Source: CAVYGM01 sp963768025 (GTDB lineage Bacteria > Bacteroidota > Bacteroidia > Cytophagales > Spirosomataceae). Taken from it: a stretch of DNA of 64,000 nucleotides. The notes under the pieces are model-generated. The model was not told the origin of the DNA. It made no database searches and saw only the letters and a program-made list of their open reading frames with translations. The DNA lies in assembly GCA_963768025.1 (NCBI GenBank), contig CAVYGM010000032.1:36022-100021 (forward strand), read 5' to 3'. The position numbers were made by a program, and so were the translations under genes. Below, one piece after another: positions 1 to 9,200 of the stretch (position 1 is its first letter; the number at the start of each line of letters is the position of its first letter).

Positions 1-2
1 TA

Positions 3-2446
3 GCCAAGACATACTTCCGCCTTGGAATATACCTCGACTATGCTGGCGAAGGTGAAAAATCCATTGAATCGCTGCTTAAAGCCACTGAAATTGGAAGGCA
101 GCACCCGGTTGCTTCCCAATGGGCGGCAAAGGCGTATCCCTACATTATTTATTATTACTTTCGCACTGGGTGATTTTGAAAAAGCCCTATTGTATGGCGA
201 TCAAGGTGAAAAGATCGCTCTATCCCTGAATGATACGATTTCGGTTGCCATTATCCTGGAACAACAAGGGCAGAACCTGGATGAGTTGGGGCGTTTCGAG
301 GAAGCCAGGATTGCACTCGAACAGGCGATTCGAGTTGTTTGCAACGATCCAAAGCATTTACAGGCCTCCCTTGCACGCATGGAGCGACTGCTAGGGTCAA
401 TTCTCAAAAAAATGTATCGACCCGACGAAAGCCTGAAACATTATCAATTTGCTTATTCGATCTGCCCGTAAAATTGATCACAACAATCTTTCTGATTTTG
501 CCAATTCGCTTGGGTTAATTTATTATGAAGCAGGTAACTATACTAAGGCATTGGAATACCTGCTTGAAGCATTAAAAATTAATAAGAGCAGTTACAGTAT
601 CAGTATCCCGTTGGATAACCTCGGCTTAGTACACCGGCAATTGAAGGCCTTTGACTTAGCTCTGAAATACCATCAACAGGCCCTCACAAAGTTATCCTTT
701 GCCTTCACAGACAGTTTGGTTACCGCCTTACCTATAGCCCAAACCATCCGCTCCGAACCCCAAAAAGAATATTTCCTCTAGATAGTACAGGACAAAGCCG
801 ACACCTGGCTCAGCTACGCCCAAAACACCCAAAACAACCCCACCCGCCTCCGTCACGCCCTGCGTACCTACATGCTCGCTGACAGCATGATTGACTATAT
901 GCGGTGGGAACATAGTGGGGAAGGATCGAAGCTGTTTTGGCGCACAAAGACCCGGTCGATGTACGAGCGAGCCATCGAAACATGCTACCTGTTGAACGAC
1001 CCGGCTGCTGCTCTTTATTTTTTTGAAAAAAGCCGGGCCGTTCTGCTCAGCGACAAGCTCAATGAGCTTAACGCCAACCAGCGCCTCAGCGCCGTAGAAG
1101 TGCAGAAAGAGAAGGAGTTAAGACGGCGAAGTAATGAAATACAGGGTCAGTTGGGCCAGCTGACACCCACCGACACCGCCGTAGCCGGGCTACGATCCCA
1201 ACTCCTGGAAACCCAAAAGGAACAGGAAGCTTTTATGAAAAATATAGAGAGGAGCAATCCCCAGTACTACCGGTATAAGTACGACAACCGCATACCCGAT
1301 TTGGGAAACGTGCGTCAGAAACTATTAGGTTCCAAAGGCCACGAGAGCGCTTTCCTGACGTATTTTTTGGGCGATAGCGCGCTCTATGGGATTAGCATCC
1401 GGAAGGGCAGTATTTTGTTCAAAAAATTAAATCTGTCAGAATTTCTGAGGAATCAGCAGGAATTCAGAAACACCCTGGTGAATCGGGAACAGCAAAACCG
1501 CCATTTTGATCACTACCTGGCGGCGGCCCATAGGCTATATCAGAACCTGGTGGCCCCCTTCGCTATTCCCAAAGGTACCAAACTGATCGTATCACCCGAT
1601 GGCGATTTTATTCCTTTTGCCGCCATGAGCCTCTCGGCTAAGCAGCCAGACTACCTCATTCGGTACCATGCGATAAGCTATACCTACTCCGCCCGTTTTC
1701 TGGAAGTATTGCCCCAACCCGCCCCCACCAACTGGTGGACGGAGCGGTCGTTCCTGGGCATGGCGCCGGTGGAGTTTTCGCCGTCGCTGCAGCAGGCTAC
1801 TCTCGCGGGTTCGGACGAGGCCCTTTCCCAAATCCAGGGGCATTTTTTATTTCCTAAAAGTCTGACGGGAAAAGATGCCACCCGCCAGGCCTTCCTGACG
1901 GAGGCTCCCCTGTCCCGGGTGGTACAACTCTACACCCACGCCGAAGCAGACAGCACCCGGACGCCAAAACTCTACTTTGCCGATTCGGTACTGAGCTTGT
2001 CGGACCTGGCTTCGGCGAGTGGCTTTCGGACGCAGCTCATGGTACTTTCTGCCTGCAAAACCGGCCTTGGCAAATTGCAGCGCGGAGAGGGGGTGTTCAG
2101 TATGGCCCGTGGGCTGGCCGGCCTTGGGGTACCTACTACCCTTACAACGCTATGGAGCGTGGAGGATAAGGCTATGTATGGATTGAATCAGTTGTTTTAT
2201 CGCTATCTGGCCGACGGCCTCCCTCTGGATGAAGCTCTGCAAAAGGCTCAGTTGGAGTGGCTCGCCACCATGCCCAGGGGCGACCAGCTCCCGTACGCCT
2301 GGGCTGGCGTGGTACTCATCGGACGTACCGACCCCGTTGCCACGCATCCCATCTCAAGAACCAGCTACATTGCCCTATTTTCCTTCTTGTTGGTGAGCGC
2401 CCTCGGTCTTACCTTTTACCTGGTGAAAAGAAAGCACAACCCATAA
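3..2446 (+). pseudogene. TPR-CHAT domain protein, membrane anchored, 5' end outside window, frame broken
   Basis: The protein has N-terminal tetratricopeptide repeats, a helical linker and a C-terminal CHAT (caspase-like) peptidase domain. Candidate catalytic residues are His in LYTHAEAD (about 1930) and Cys in LSACKTGLG (about 2057). The last 30 residues form one membrane span followed by KRKHNP, so the CHAT domain is probably anchored in the inner membrane. The frame runs in phase 3 from base 3 to about 168, phase 1 to about 455, then phase 2 to the stop. Each shift is repaired by deleting one base (GGG to GG near 168; ATCTGCCC to ATCGCCC near 460). An in-frame TAG at 779-781 also interrupts it, with conserved-looking sequence continuing on both sides. 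The true start lies upstream of the window. CHAT proteins in Bacteroidota are often TPR-linked; the substrate is unknown. Confidence 0.8.
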
Positions 2447-2458
2447 GTACATTTACAG

Positions 2459-2821
2459 TCAGGCGTTTACCATCGAATTGAAAACCACGGCGAGTTGGCT
2501 GCGCACCAGCCTCCGACGGCGTCGGGCAATGGGAAGTATACGGCCATCGGTGAGTTCTACTTCGTATCTGGTGTGGGATCGGATGTATTGCGGGTTTACC
2601 AAAGCCGACCGATTAACCCGGATAAATCCCCGGTCTGCCAGTCGCTCTTCCAGCGTACCCAAGGTACTGGCTACCATCGCCACCTTGCGGCTATTGACAA
2701 AATGAACATGACTGTAATTGCTGTCGCCTTCACAAAAAAGGATGTCGGTGACGTGTACATGAGTGTATCCGCCGATGTGGACAGAAGGCTGGACGGGGGA
2801 ATGTTGGCTTAGCATGTTCAT
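2459..2821 (-). CDS. LytTR DNA-binding domain transcriptional regulator
   Basis: This 120-residue protein is essentially a lone LytTR domain. Typical features are VTDILFCEGDSNYSHVHF followed by the TLGTLEERL helix and FIRVNRSALVNPQYI. There is no receiver domain, so it is not a full LytR/AlgR two-component regulator; stand-alone LytTR proteins are common in Cytophagales. The start overlaps the stop of the upstream secreted ORF (ATGA at 2818-2821), which suggests translational coupling. A second ATG lies two codons inside. It is convergent with the CHAT gene, leaving only 12 bases between the stops. Confidence 0.8.
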   Translation of the reverse strand: MNMLSQHSPVQPSVHIGGYTHVHVTDILFCEGDSNYSHVHFVNSRKVAMVASTLGTLEERLADRGFIRVNRSALVNPQYIRSHTRYEVELTDGRILPIARRRRRLVRSQLAVVFNSMVNA

Positions 2822-3261
2822 TGGGTTATCCGGGTTGAGTAAGAGTAAGACAGGTAGTAAAGATCAACCGTAGGCCGCCCTATATTTTGAGAATATAGTT
2901 TTGACTTACAATACGGTACATATTTTTGCCAGGATAAGCCCGACTGTATTATCCCGGGAATAGGAGCCAAGCCACTCGCTTTCTTTGTTGCTGAGGTGGA
3001 GCAAAAGAAGGAGTAGCCAACCCGTGGTCCCTGGGGTACTACTTCCAGGTAGGCTCTCCTTCTGATACTCGCGTTCATAGTTCGAATGGTGGGATGCTGT
3101 TTATCTAAACCGATCGCCTCTCTGCCGAGGTTGAGCCGGGATCCCGTCGGCAGATCGGTACCGGGGGTAGGTTGTGCCAGGCTGCTTTCGTTTACCACAA
3201 TACTCAAAACGAGTACCCTTATAAAAGTGGACAGCGTATGCTTTGCGGTAAAAGTTTTCAT
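2818..3261 (-). CDS. Hypothetical secreted protein
   Basis: The 147-residue ORF opens with a credible signal peptide (hydrophobic stretch TFIRVLVLSIVV, cleavage near SSLAQ). The rest is unremarkable and matches no family I recognise. Its main support is the four-base stop/start overlap with the LytTR gene. A competing 130-residue ORF in another frame (3101-3493) overlaps it and looks less protein-like. It may be a decayed remnant. Confidence 0.4.
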   Translation of the reverse strand: MKTFTAKHTLSTFIRVLVLSIVVNESSLAQPTPGTDLPTGSRLNLGREAIGLDKQHPTIRTMNASIRRRAYLEVVPQGPRVGYSFFCSTSATKKASGLAPIPGIIQSGLSWQKYVPYCKSKLYSQNIGRPTVDLYYLSYSYSTRITQ

Positions 3262-3575
3262 CGGCGTTGAGATTTAAATGGTGTGTATACTGCGGAAAGG
3301 CAGTGCTGACATCGTGTGGGCTATTGAAAAAACCAGTAGGCCCTTGATTATAGATCCGTTTGGTAGTTAGTCGGGAAAGCACTGAATGGAGGAAACAGCA
3401 AATGAAGAATTTTATTGATTTTTTTTTGTGTGAAAAAATCAATGGGTTTGCTGACAGAAAAAGGGGGAAGGATGCGGGTGAGAATGTGACCAAATACCTG
3501 GTAAAAATACCCTTAGGCCGCGTATTTTTACGTAAAAGTTCTGAACTCTTAGTTATATACGTAAACTGTATAACA
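3262..3575. other. Intergenic stretch without a supported gene
   Basis: The stretch holds AT-rich runs, including a poly-T tract near 3420. No ORF here has convincing protein features. It probably contains the promoter of the secreted ORF and LytTR gene, but no clear TAnnTTTG box was identified on the minus strand. Confidence 0.4.
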
Positions 3576-3609
3576 CAAAAAAGCGATTCTATGCCGGCAT
3601 AGAATCGCT
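3576..3609 (-). terminator. Rho-independent terminator of the carboxylesterase gene
   Basis: A perfect 28-base palindrome (AGCGATTCTATGCC and its complement, 3582-3609) is followed on the minus strand by a run of U (A-run at 3576-3582 on the plus strand). It lies 28 bases past the carboxylesterase stop. Confidence 0.8.
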
Positions 3610-3636
3610 CCGGAAAATCCGGTATAAAAAAGTTGG

Positions 3637-5274
3637 TTATTGCTTCATGGCTTCCTGAAAGATACCATTCATCATCAGATACCGATCGCGGTGCTTTTCC
3701 ACCTCCGTGCGCGAGGTAGCGTCAATGCGCATGACGGGAGCCGGTTGGTTGCTTTTTAGGGCGGGCCAGTGTGGCACACCCAGGCCGTTGGGATTTCCTG
3801 TTTTGATAAAATTGGCAAAAAATAATTGCATAATCTCCGACACCTTATAATCGGCCGGTTGCCAGTCGTATACCCGGTTGGTAGGCAGATTGCCCAGGGC
3901 GTATTCGATTTCGGCCGAGTGCACCGCCCCTTTGGGAACAGGAGCTTTTTTGGGAGCATCACTTTTCACAATTCCCCCCGCCAGGCCGGCCTCCACATTC
4001 CCCATCTCGGCCCGCATTGCCGGACGTGGACGCTCATAGAAATAACGATAGACTGGCTTCCCTCCCGTTTGGCTGTGCAAATCCGACCACTTCCAGGTAC
4101 TGAAGCCGATAAACCGATCTCCGGCCAGGGCGGTAGCTACCTGCTCCACCTCGGCGTCACTGCCCGGGTTGTACACCTTCAATACCTCCGAGGCCTGATC
4201 AGGGTACATTTTTTCAACCGCCGCCTTGTAGTTGGCCAGGGTAAGAGTTTCTTTTCCCATGATCCCCTGATACCCACTCTCCTGCGAGTTCCATCCAACC
4301 ATCAGGGGTACCTTAGCCTGCTGGCCCGCCGCAAAGATACCGGCCGGAGACTTTGGGAAGAAATACCCGTCAACATTGGGTGAAAACCGGGGGATACCCG
4401 GCTTTGAAGTAGCTTCGAGCAAGGCCTGCGCGGGCATCGACCGCAACGCGGCCAACGAAGCAGCCCCCATGGCTTTGGCAAATTCGGTTCCCATTTTTTC
4501 CGATTCGGCCAGGGTTGGGATGGGACGCAGGCTGAGGAGAGAGCCGCTTTCCCCAATCGCGCCGGCAATCAGGTTTTTGGATAAAGGGGATGCCATCTGG
4601 GCGCTCACCGAGAAAGATCCCGCCGACTCGCCCGCAATCGTAACTCGCCCAGGATCTCCGCCGAAGGCGGCAATATTTTTCTGAACCCATTGTAGGGCTG
4701 CGTATTGATCCAGAAAGCCATAATTTCCTGAGGCCTTGTGCGGAGACTCTTTGGTTAGCTCGGGATGCGAGAAAAAGCCAAAGATCGTGAGCCGATAGTT
4801 GACTGTTACCGTCACTATACCCTGCCTGGCCATGCTTTCGCCGTCGTAGCGGGGCTCGGAGCCATCACCGGCCATGAGACCCCCGCCGTAGAAGTACACC
4901 ATCACCGGCAACTTGTCGGCGGCGTTTTTGGCGGGCGTCCATACGTTCAGGTACAGGCAGTCTTCGTTCACGCCATCGGAGCGGAATCCCATGTCCCCAA
5001 AGAGAGGCAGCTGCATGGCCCGGGGGCCAAAATCGTGCGCCTTGCGAACTCCCGTCCAGTTTTTAACGGGTTGGGGCTCTCGCCAGCGCAAGTCGCCCAC
5101 GGGCGGGGCGGCAAAGGGTACCCCTTTGAAGGCCCGCACACCCGACTCATCCACCCCTTCCAGCGTACCATTGGCCGTTTTCACCTGCAACGGCGGGGCT
5201 TCAGGAACCGACTGGGCGGATGGCCTCTGTACGAAACAAGCGGAAACAAACAGCAAGGCTAGTATCTTTTTCAT
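3637..5274 (-). CDS. Secreted type B carboxylesterase
   Basis: This 545-residue alpha/beta hydrolase of the carboxylesterase/cholinesterase family hydrolyses carboxylic esters, probably in the periplasm or outside the cell. A signal peptide ends near residue 21 (QRPSAQ). The oxyanion-hole motif YGGGL is at about 129-133. The nucleophile elbow GESAGS places the serine at about 217. The acid is probably the Glu in GWNSQESGYQG, and the histidine is in KGAVHSAEIEY. Early motifs (FKGVPFAAPPVGDLRW, EDCLYLNVW) and length fit the family well. It is monocistronic, with a terminator downstream and a perfect hairpin 29 bases upstream of the ATG. The physiological substrate cannot be read from sequence. 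Confidence 0.93.
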   Translation of the reverse strand: MKKILALLFVSACFVQRPSAQSVPEAPPLQVKTANGTLEGVDESGVRAFKGVPFAAPPVGDLRWREPQPVKNWTGVRKAHDFGPRAMQLPLFGDMGFRSDGVNEDCLYLNVWTPAKNAADKLPVMVYFYGGGLMAGDGSEPRYDGESMARQGIVTVTVNYRLTIFGFFSHPELTKESPHKASGNYGFLDQYAALQWVQKNIAAFGGDPGRVTIAGESAGSFSVSAQMASPLSKNLIAGAIGESGSLLSLRPIPTLAESEKMGTEFAKAMGAASLAALRSMPAQALLEATSKPGIPRFSPNVDGYFFPKSPAGIFAAGQQAKVPLMVGWNSQESGYQGIMGKETLTLANYKAAVEKMYPDQASEVLKVYNPGSDAEVEQVATALAGDRFIGFSTWKWSDLHSQTGGKPVYRYFYERPRPAMRAEMGNVEAGLAGGIVKSDAPKKAPVPKGAVHSAEIEYALGNLPTNRVYDWQPADYKVSEIMQLFFANFIKTGNPNGLGVPHWPALKSNQPAPVMRIDATSRTEVEKHRDRYLMMNGIFQEAMKQ

Positions 5275-5302
5275 AATCTTGTAAGGTTAATTGAGTCATC
5301 AA

Positions 5303-5329
5303 ATCCAACAACCTGTGTGGTTGTTGGAT
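5303..5329 (-). promoter_or_regulatory. Perfect 11-bp inverted repeat upstream of the carboxylesterase
   Basis: ATCCAACAACC at 5303-5313 and its exact complement at 5319-5329 are separated by five bases, 29 bases before the ATG. No poly-U follows on either strand, so an operator or leader hairpin is likelier than a terminator. Confidence 0.4.
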
Positions 5330-5482
5330 ACATGTATGGAAAGGAAAAGGGAGGCTAAATTTAATCATTGCGCAAAGGCCTAGCCTAAAAAAACAGGTTA
5401 CACCAATATTTATTTGCTACCCAAAATGTTTAATCCGTATCTTTCCTTTTTGGCAAACCAACCTTCGTTTAGCTCATTCTTC

Positions 5483-7141
5483 ATGAAATCTCTCGCCCAA
5501 TTTTGTACTCTCCTGACCCTGGCTCTATGCACGGCCTGCTCTTCCTCCGACAATGCCAACGTGGATTCTGACGATGGCTTAGCCGCTTTCAGCGCGGACA
5601 GTCTCAAAAAGCACGTAGCCGTGCTGGCCTCTGATGATTTTATGGGCCGGATGCCCTTTACAGAAGGTGAAACCAAAACCATTGCGTACCTGCAGCAGCA
5701 GTTCAAGGCCGTAGGCCTGGCACCGGGCAATGGTACCAGCTACGTGCAGGAGGTACCTATGGTGAATATTGAGGCTACGGCCGCCCCCACCATGCAGGTG
5801 AAGTCGCCTGCGGGATCCTTCACCCTGAAAGCCTTTGACGATTACGTGATCTGGACTGACCGGACCGAGGCCAACCTCGCGCTGGATAACACCGAACTGG
5901 TCTTTGCCGGCTACGGCGTGGTAGCACCCGAGTACAATTGGAACGACTACCAGGGACTTGACGTAAAAGGGAAGGTAGTGTTGGTGCTGGTAAACGACCC
6001 TGGTTTTTGGGCCGGTGATACTTCCCTCTTCAAAGGCCGCGAAATGACCTACTATGGCCGCTGGACCTACAAATTTGAAGAGGCGGCCCGGCAGGGAGCC
6101 AAGGGGTGCCTTATTGTGCACCGCACGGATGCGGCGGGGTACCCTTTTGCGGTACAACAGAATAATTTTAATACCTCCCGACTACAACTCGACAACCGGG
6201 GCAAGGATATTCCTAACTGTGACGTAATTGGCTGGGTACCCGAGCCCGTAGCCATGAAACTTCTGCAAGCAGCCGGAAAGGATCAAAGCCTGATCCAATC
6301 GGCTGATCAACGGGGCTTCAAAGCCGTACCTCTAAATTTGAAATTGAGTACGACCTTGCAGGTAAAAACGACCTACAACAAAACCCATAATGTGATCGGG
6401 AAGATTGTCGGTTCCACCCGCCCCGACGAGGTAATCATCTACACCGCCCACTGGGATCACCTGGGCATCGGCACCCCTGACGCCACCGGAGACTCCATAT
6501 ACAACGGTGCCCTCGACAACGCCTCCGGCACCGCCGGCCTGCTGGAACTCGCCAGGGCTTTCAATAGCCTCACAACAAAACCGGAACGGACGCTGATATT
6601 TCTCTCGGTAACCGCCGAAGAACAAGGTTTATGGGGATCAGCTTATTATGCCCAAAACCCGATCTACCCCGTAAATAATACGGTCGCCAACATCAACATG
6701 GACGGTCTGAATCGGTTCGAGGCTACTAAAGATATGGTGCTGGTGGGCGAAGGACAGTCGGAACTGGAAGAGTACGCCAAAGAGGTAGTTGAGAAAGAAG
6801 GGGGGTACATCTCCGTAGAAACCCACCCGGAAGCGGGGTACTACTACCGGTCCGACCACTTCAACTTTGCCAAAGTGGGCATTCCAGCACTCTACCTGGA
6901 AAGTGGGGCGGATGTAATTGGGAAAGGAAAAGAATACGGACAAAAATTACAGGAGGAATACACCGCTAACGACTACCACAAACCATCCGACGAGTACGAC
7001 CCCGCCAGCTGGACGATGGAGGGTGCTATCCGCGAATTGAAACTCTTGTTCCAGGTTGGGAAGCGTCTGGCTTTTGAAGAGAAGTGGCCCCTGTGGAAGG
7101 AAGGCTCCGAGTTTAAGGCAATACGAGAAGCCCAGAAATAA
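5483..7141 (+). CDS. M28 family zinc aminopeptidase with PA domain, lipoprotein
   Basis: This is a predicted cell-envelope metallo-aminopeptidase. I chose the ATG at 5483 over 5414 because it starts a lipoprotein-type signal sequence with Cys19 (LALCTAC). A PA-like insert occupies about residues 140-260 (VFAGYGVVAPEYNW to the GWVPEP region). The M28 core follows with zinc ligands visible in order: His in YTAHWDHLG, Asp in GALDNASG, the Glu pair in VTAEEQG, Asp in NMDGLN and His in YRSDHFNF. All M28 ligands are present, so it should be active. It is a stand-alone gene, divergent from the esterase. Confidence 0.92.
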   Translation: MKSLAQFCTLLTLALCTACSSSDNANVDSDDGLAAFSADSLKKHVAVLASDDFMGRMPFTEGETKTIAYLQQQFKAVGLAPGNGTSYVQEVPMVNIEATAAPTMQVKSPAGSFTLKAFDDYVIWTDRTEANLALDNTELVFAGYGVVAPEYNWNDYQGLDVKGKVVLVLVNDPGFWAGDTSLFKGREMTYYGRWTYKFEEAARQGAKGCLIVHRTDAAGYPFAVQQNNFNTSRLQLDNRGKDIPNCDVIGWVPEPVAMKLLQAAGKDQSLIQSADQRGFKAVPLNLKLSTTLQVKTTYNKTHNVIGKIVGSTRPDEVIIYTAHWDHLGIGTPDATGDSIYNGALDNASGTAGLLELARAFNSLTTKPERTLIFLSVTAEEQGLWGSAYYAQNPIYPVNNTVANINMDGLNRFEATKDMVLVGEGQSELEEYAKEVVEKEGGYISVETHPEAGYYYRSDHFNFAKVGIPALYLESGADVIGKGKEYGQKLQEEYTANDYHKPSDEYDPASWTMEGAIRELKLLFQVGKRLAFEEKWPLWKEGSEFKAIREAQK

Positions 7142-7142
7142 A

Positions 7143-7165
7143 TGTGGTACGGGCTTCCAGCCCGT
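7143..7165. repeat. REP-like palindromic repeat, copy 1
   Basis: GTGGTACGGGC and GCCCGT flank a short loop directly after the M28 stop. The same head and tail recur at 9071-9093 after the porin gene. The stem can act as a weak terminator, but its conserved flank suggests a dispersed intergenic repeat. Confidence 0.5.
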
Positions 7166-7279
7166 CTTTACAAGCAGCATAATTCAAACAAACTTCCAAC
7201 CCGACACCCTAGGAAGCAAAAACCAAACAAGATTTCAACCCGCCAATAAAAATAGTACTTCAAACCTCCCAAAGTAGCC

Positions 7280-7819
7280 TCAAAACTCAAAAAAAGGCGG
7301 CTCTATTCCATTCAATCGCAAGTACACCAGCGTTTCGGCCCGGTGGTGGGCAATATGCATGAAGGCCCTCAGCAGAAAATCACGCCCGGTATGCTTCTGC
7401 CAATAGGCATTGGCTCCGTAGCCAGTTTTATTCAACTGGTCCTCACTCAGCTTTTCCAGAATGGCCGTTCCGTGCTGGTGGCAAGTGGTATAATACTCCA
7501 CTACGGTAGCCTTGTCGGTAGCTTCTGGCTCCGGCAGGGGCGCTTGCCCTACAATACTCCCAAGAAAGAAGGTGTTCCAATACGCAGCATGGGTATACTG
7601 CTTGCCAAAGGTCATTTGATTAGGGGTAGGCTTGTAGTCATAAAGCCCATCGGGCATTTTATTAAGTACCTTCAGACTGTACGGCAGGGCGTTCTTCCAA
7701 CGGTGGAGAAAGTCCTGCAAGAAGGGATCATTTGGCGAAAAGGCAGTTACTTCCCTACCTGGGCTAGCGGTGATCAACAGCCCTGCCGCCAATTTTTGTA
7801 GTGCTTGCTTTCTGCGCAT
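7280..7819 (-). CDS. DinB family protein with signal peptide
   Basis: This 179-residue protein resembles the DinB/YfiT metal-binding four-helix bundle. It shows LHRWKNALPYSLKVLNKMPDG at the start of the bundle, HAAYW, HQHG and C-terminal HIAHHRAETLVYLRLNGI, giving spaced histidines for metal binding. The N-terminus (MRRKQALQKLAAGLLITAS) looks like an export signal, so it may act in the periplasm, as many Bacteroidota paralogues do. Function is unproven; some family members are thiol-dependent transferases or hydrolases. It is convergent with the M28 gene. Confidence 0.75.
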   Translation of the reverse strand: MRRKQALQKLAAGLLITASPGREVTAFSPNDPFLQDFLHRWKNALPYSLKVLNKMPDGLYDYKPTPNQMTFGKQYTHAAYWNTFFLGSIVGQAPLPEPEATDKATVVEYYTTCHQHGTAILEKLSEDQLNKTGYGANAYWQKHTGRDFLLRAFMHIAHHRAETLVYLRLNGIEPPFFEF

Positions 7820-7927
7820 GTGAATTTATAATGGTACATTACACTTCGTTCCTAAGAGCACCTGATTTCCTATTCCTACTAATTCTTTACCTTTCAACCT
7901 GAAAAAGCACGCCATGGCTTCTGTCCT

Positions 7928-9067
7928 ATGAAAGGATTGTTCACCATCCTACTGGTCCTTGTTTTTATTTCTGGCCTTTTTGCTCAGGATCCGCAAACCT
8001 CTACAAAAGCCGATTCAACCCAGGACACCTCCCCGACAGAAACCACCAGGGAGTTTGCTTTTTCCGGCTACGTGGAAGCCTACTACGTCCATGACTTCAC
8101 CGCTCCGCGCACCGATCAGGAGCGCCCCGGTTTTCTCTACAACCACAAGCGCAACCGCGAGATTAATTTGAACCACGCCTACCTGAAAGGGGCCTACTCC
8201 AGTGAGTGGGTACGGAGTAACCTGGCCCTGCAGGTGGGTACCTACGCCCAGTACAACTACGCCCAGGAGCAGAGCCTGATTAAAAACATATACGAAGCCA
8301 ATGTGGGCATAAAAATAAGTCGCACGGCAGATCTCTGGCTGGATGCCGGGATTCTTCCGTCGCATATTGGTTTTGAAAGCGCTGTTAGCCAAGACTGCTG
8401 GACCCTAACCCGCAGCATGGTGGCCGAAAACTCCCCCTATTATCTGGCGGGGGCAAAACTAACCTATACCCAGGCCAAGCTTACCGCCCTGGCCTCCGTC
8501 GTGAATGGATGGCAACGGGTTCAGAAACTCCCCGGCTATACCGGCCCGGCGGTCAGTACGCAGATCCAGTTTCGGGCTTCGCCCAATCTGACGTTCAATT
8601 GGAGTAGCTTTCTGGGTTCCGACCGTCCCGACTCGCTGCAACAAGGCCGCTTGTATACTAACTTTTACGCCATCATCAACGAGCAAAAGCCATTTGGGCT
8701 AATTCTCGGCTTTGACATCGGAAGCGAGCAGCGGCCGGTTGGCCCCAAAGGCACCCTTCGGGACAACGGGAGTTTGGTATGGTTATCACCCTTGGCCATC
8801 GTCCGCCTGAAAACATCCAGCCGCGGCACGCTGAACGGACGTGTGGAGTACTATCAGGATCCCGATGAAGTCATCATCGACACCGATACCCCCAACGGTT
8901 TCCAGACCTGGGGGTACTCGATAGGCTATGGCTTTGCCATCCGGCCCAATGCCCTCTTCCGGATCGAAGGCAAGGTGTACCAAAGCAAAGACGCTATTTT
9001 TGAATCGTCAGATGGCCTGAAGAAGACAAATGCCTCCTTAACTACCAGCCTGGCGGTTAGTTTTTGA
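7928..9067 (+). CDS. Outer-membrane beta-barrel porin (BBP2/OmpL-like)
   Basis: The 379-residue protein has a clear signal peptide (cleavage near GLFAQ) and alternating beta strands ending in a C-terminal LAVSF, as for barrel proteins. Family motifs include FSGYVEAYYVHDF near residue 45, NHAYLKGAYSS, and WLDAGILPSHIGFESAV. Such proteins are annotated as putative beta-barrel porin-2. It probably provides passive diffusion across the outer membrane; substrate is unknown. It is followed at once by REP-like copy 2. Confidence 0.82.
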   Translation: MKGLFTILLVLVFISGLFAQDPQTSTKADSTQDTSPTETTREFAFSGYVEAYYVHDFTAPRTDQERPGFLYNHKRNREINLNHAYLKGAYSSEWVRSNLALQVGTYAQYNYAQEQSLIKNIYEANVGIKISRTADLWLDAGILPSHIGFESAVSQDCWTLTRSMVAENSPYYLAGAKLTYTQAKLTALASVVNGWQRVQKLPGYTGPAVSTQIQFRASPNLTFNWSSFLGSDRPDSLQQGRLYTNFYAIINEQKPFGLILGFDIGSEQRPVGPKGTLRDNGSLVWLSPLAIVRLKTSSRGTLNGRVEYYQDPDEVIIDTDTPNGFQTWGYSIGYGFAIRPNALFRIEGKVYQSKDAIFESSDGLKKTNASLTTSLAVSF

Positions 9068-9070
9068 GGA

Positions 9071-9093
9071 TGTGGTACGGGCGGCCCGCCCGT
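9071..9093. repeat. REP-like palindromic repeat, copy 2
   Basis: It has the same head (TGTGGTACGGGC) and tail (GCCCGT) as the copy at 7143-7165 with a different centre, then a T run. It sits four bases past the porin stop and may double as its terminator. Confidence 0.5.
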
Positions 9094-9153
9094 TTTTATA
9101 ATTCTCCACCGCTTTCACTCCACTGCTCCTATCATTCCTATTCCTTTACCCAC

Positions 9154-9161
9154 TACCTTTG
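9154..9161 (+). promoter_or_regulatory. Bacteroidota -7 box (TACCTTTG) for the threonine aldolase gene
   Basis: TACCTTTG fits the TAnnTTTG consensus and lies 39 bases before the ATG at 9201. Confidence 0.5.
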
Positions 9162-9200
9162 CGGGCGAAATTTTCGTAGAACCCAACCCACTCTTTACTG

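Noticed and set aside
3..2446. Defence-system reading of the CHAT gene (gasdermin or type III-E CRISPR partner)
   Set aside because: No gasdermin-like, Cas or other defence gene is nearby; the LytTR and esterase neighbours do not support it.
3101..3493. 130-codon minus-strand ORF overlapping the secreted hypothetical
   Set aside because: It has no coupled neighbour, and the overlapping frame has a signal peptide and stop/start overlap with LytTR.
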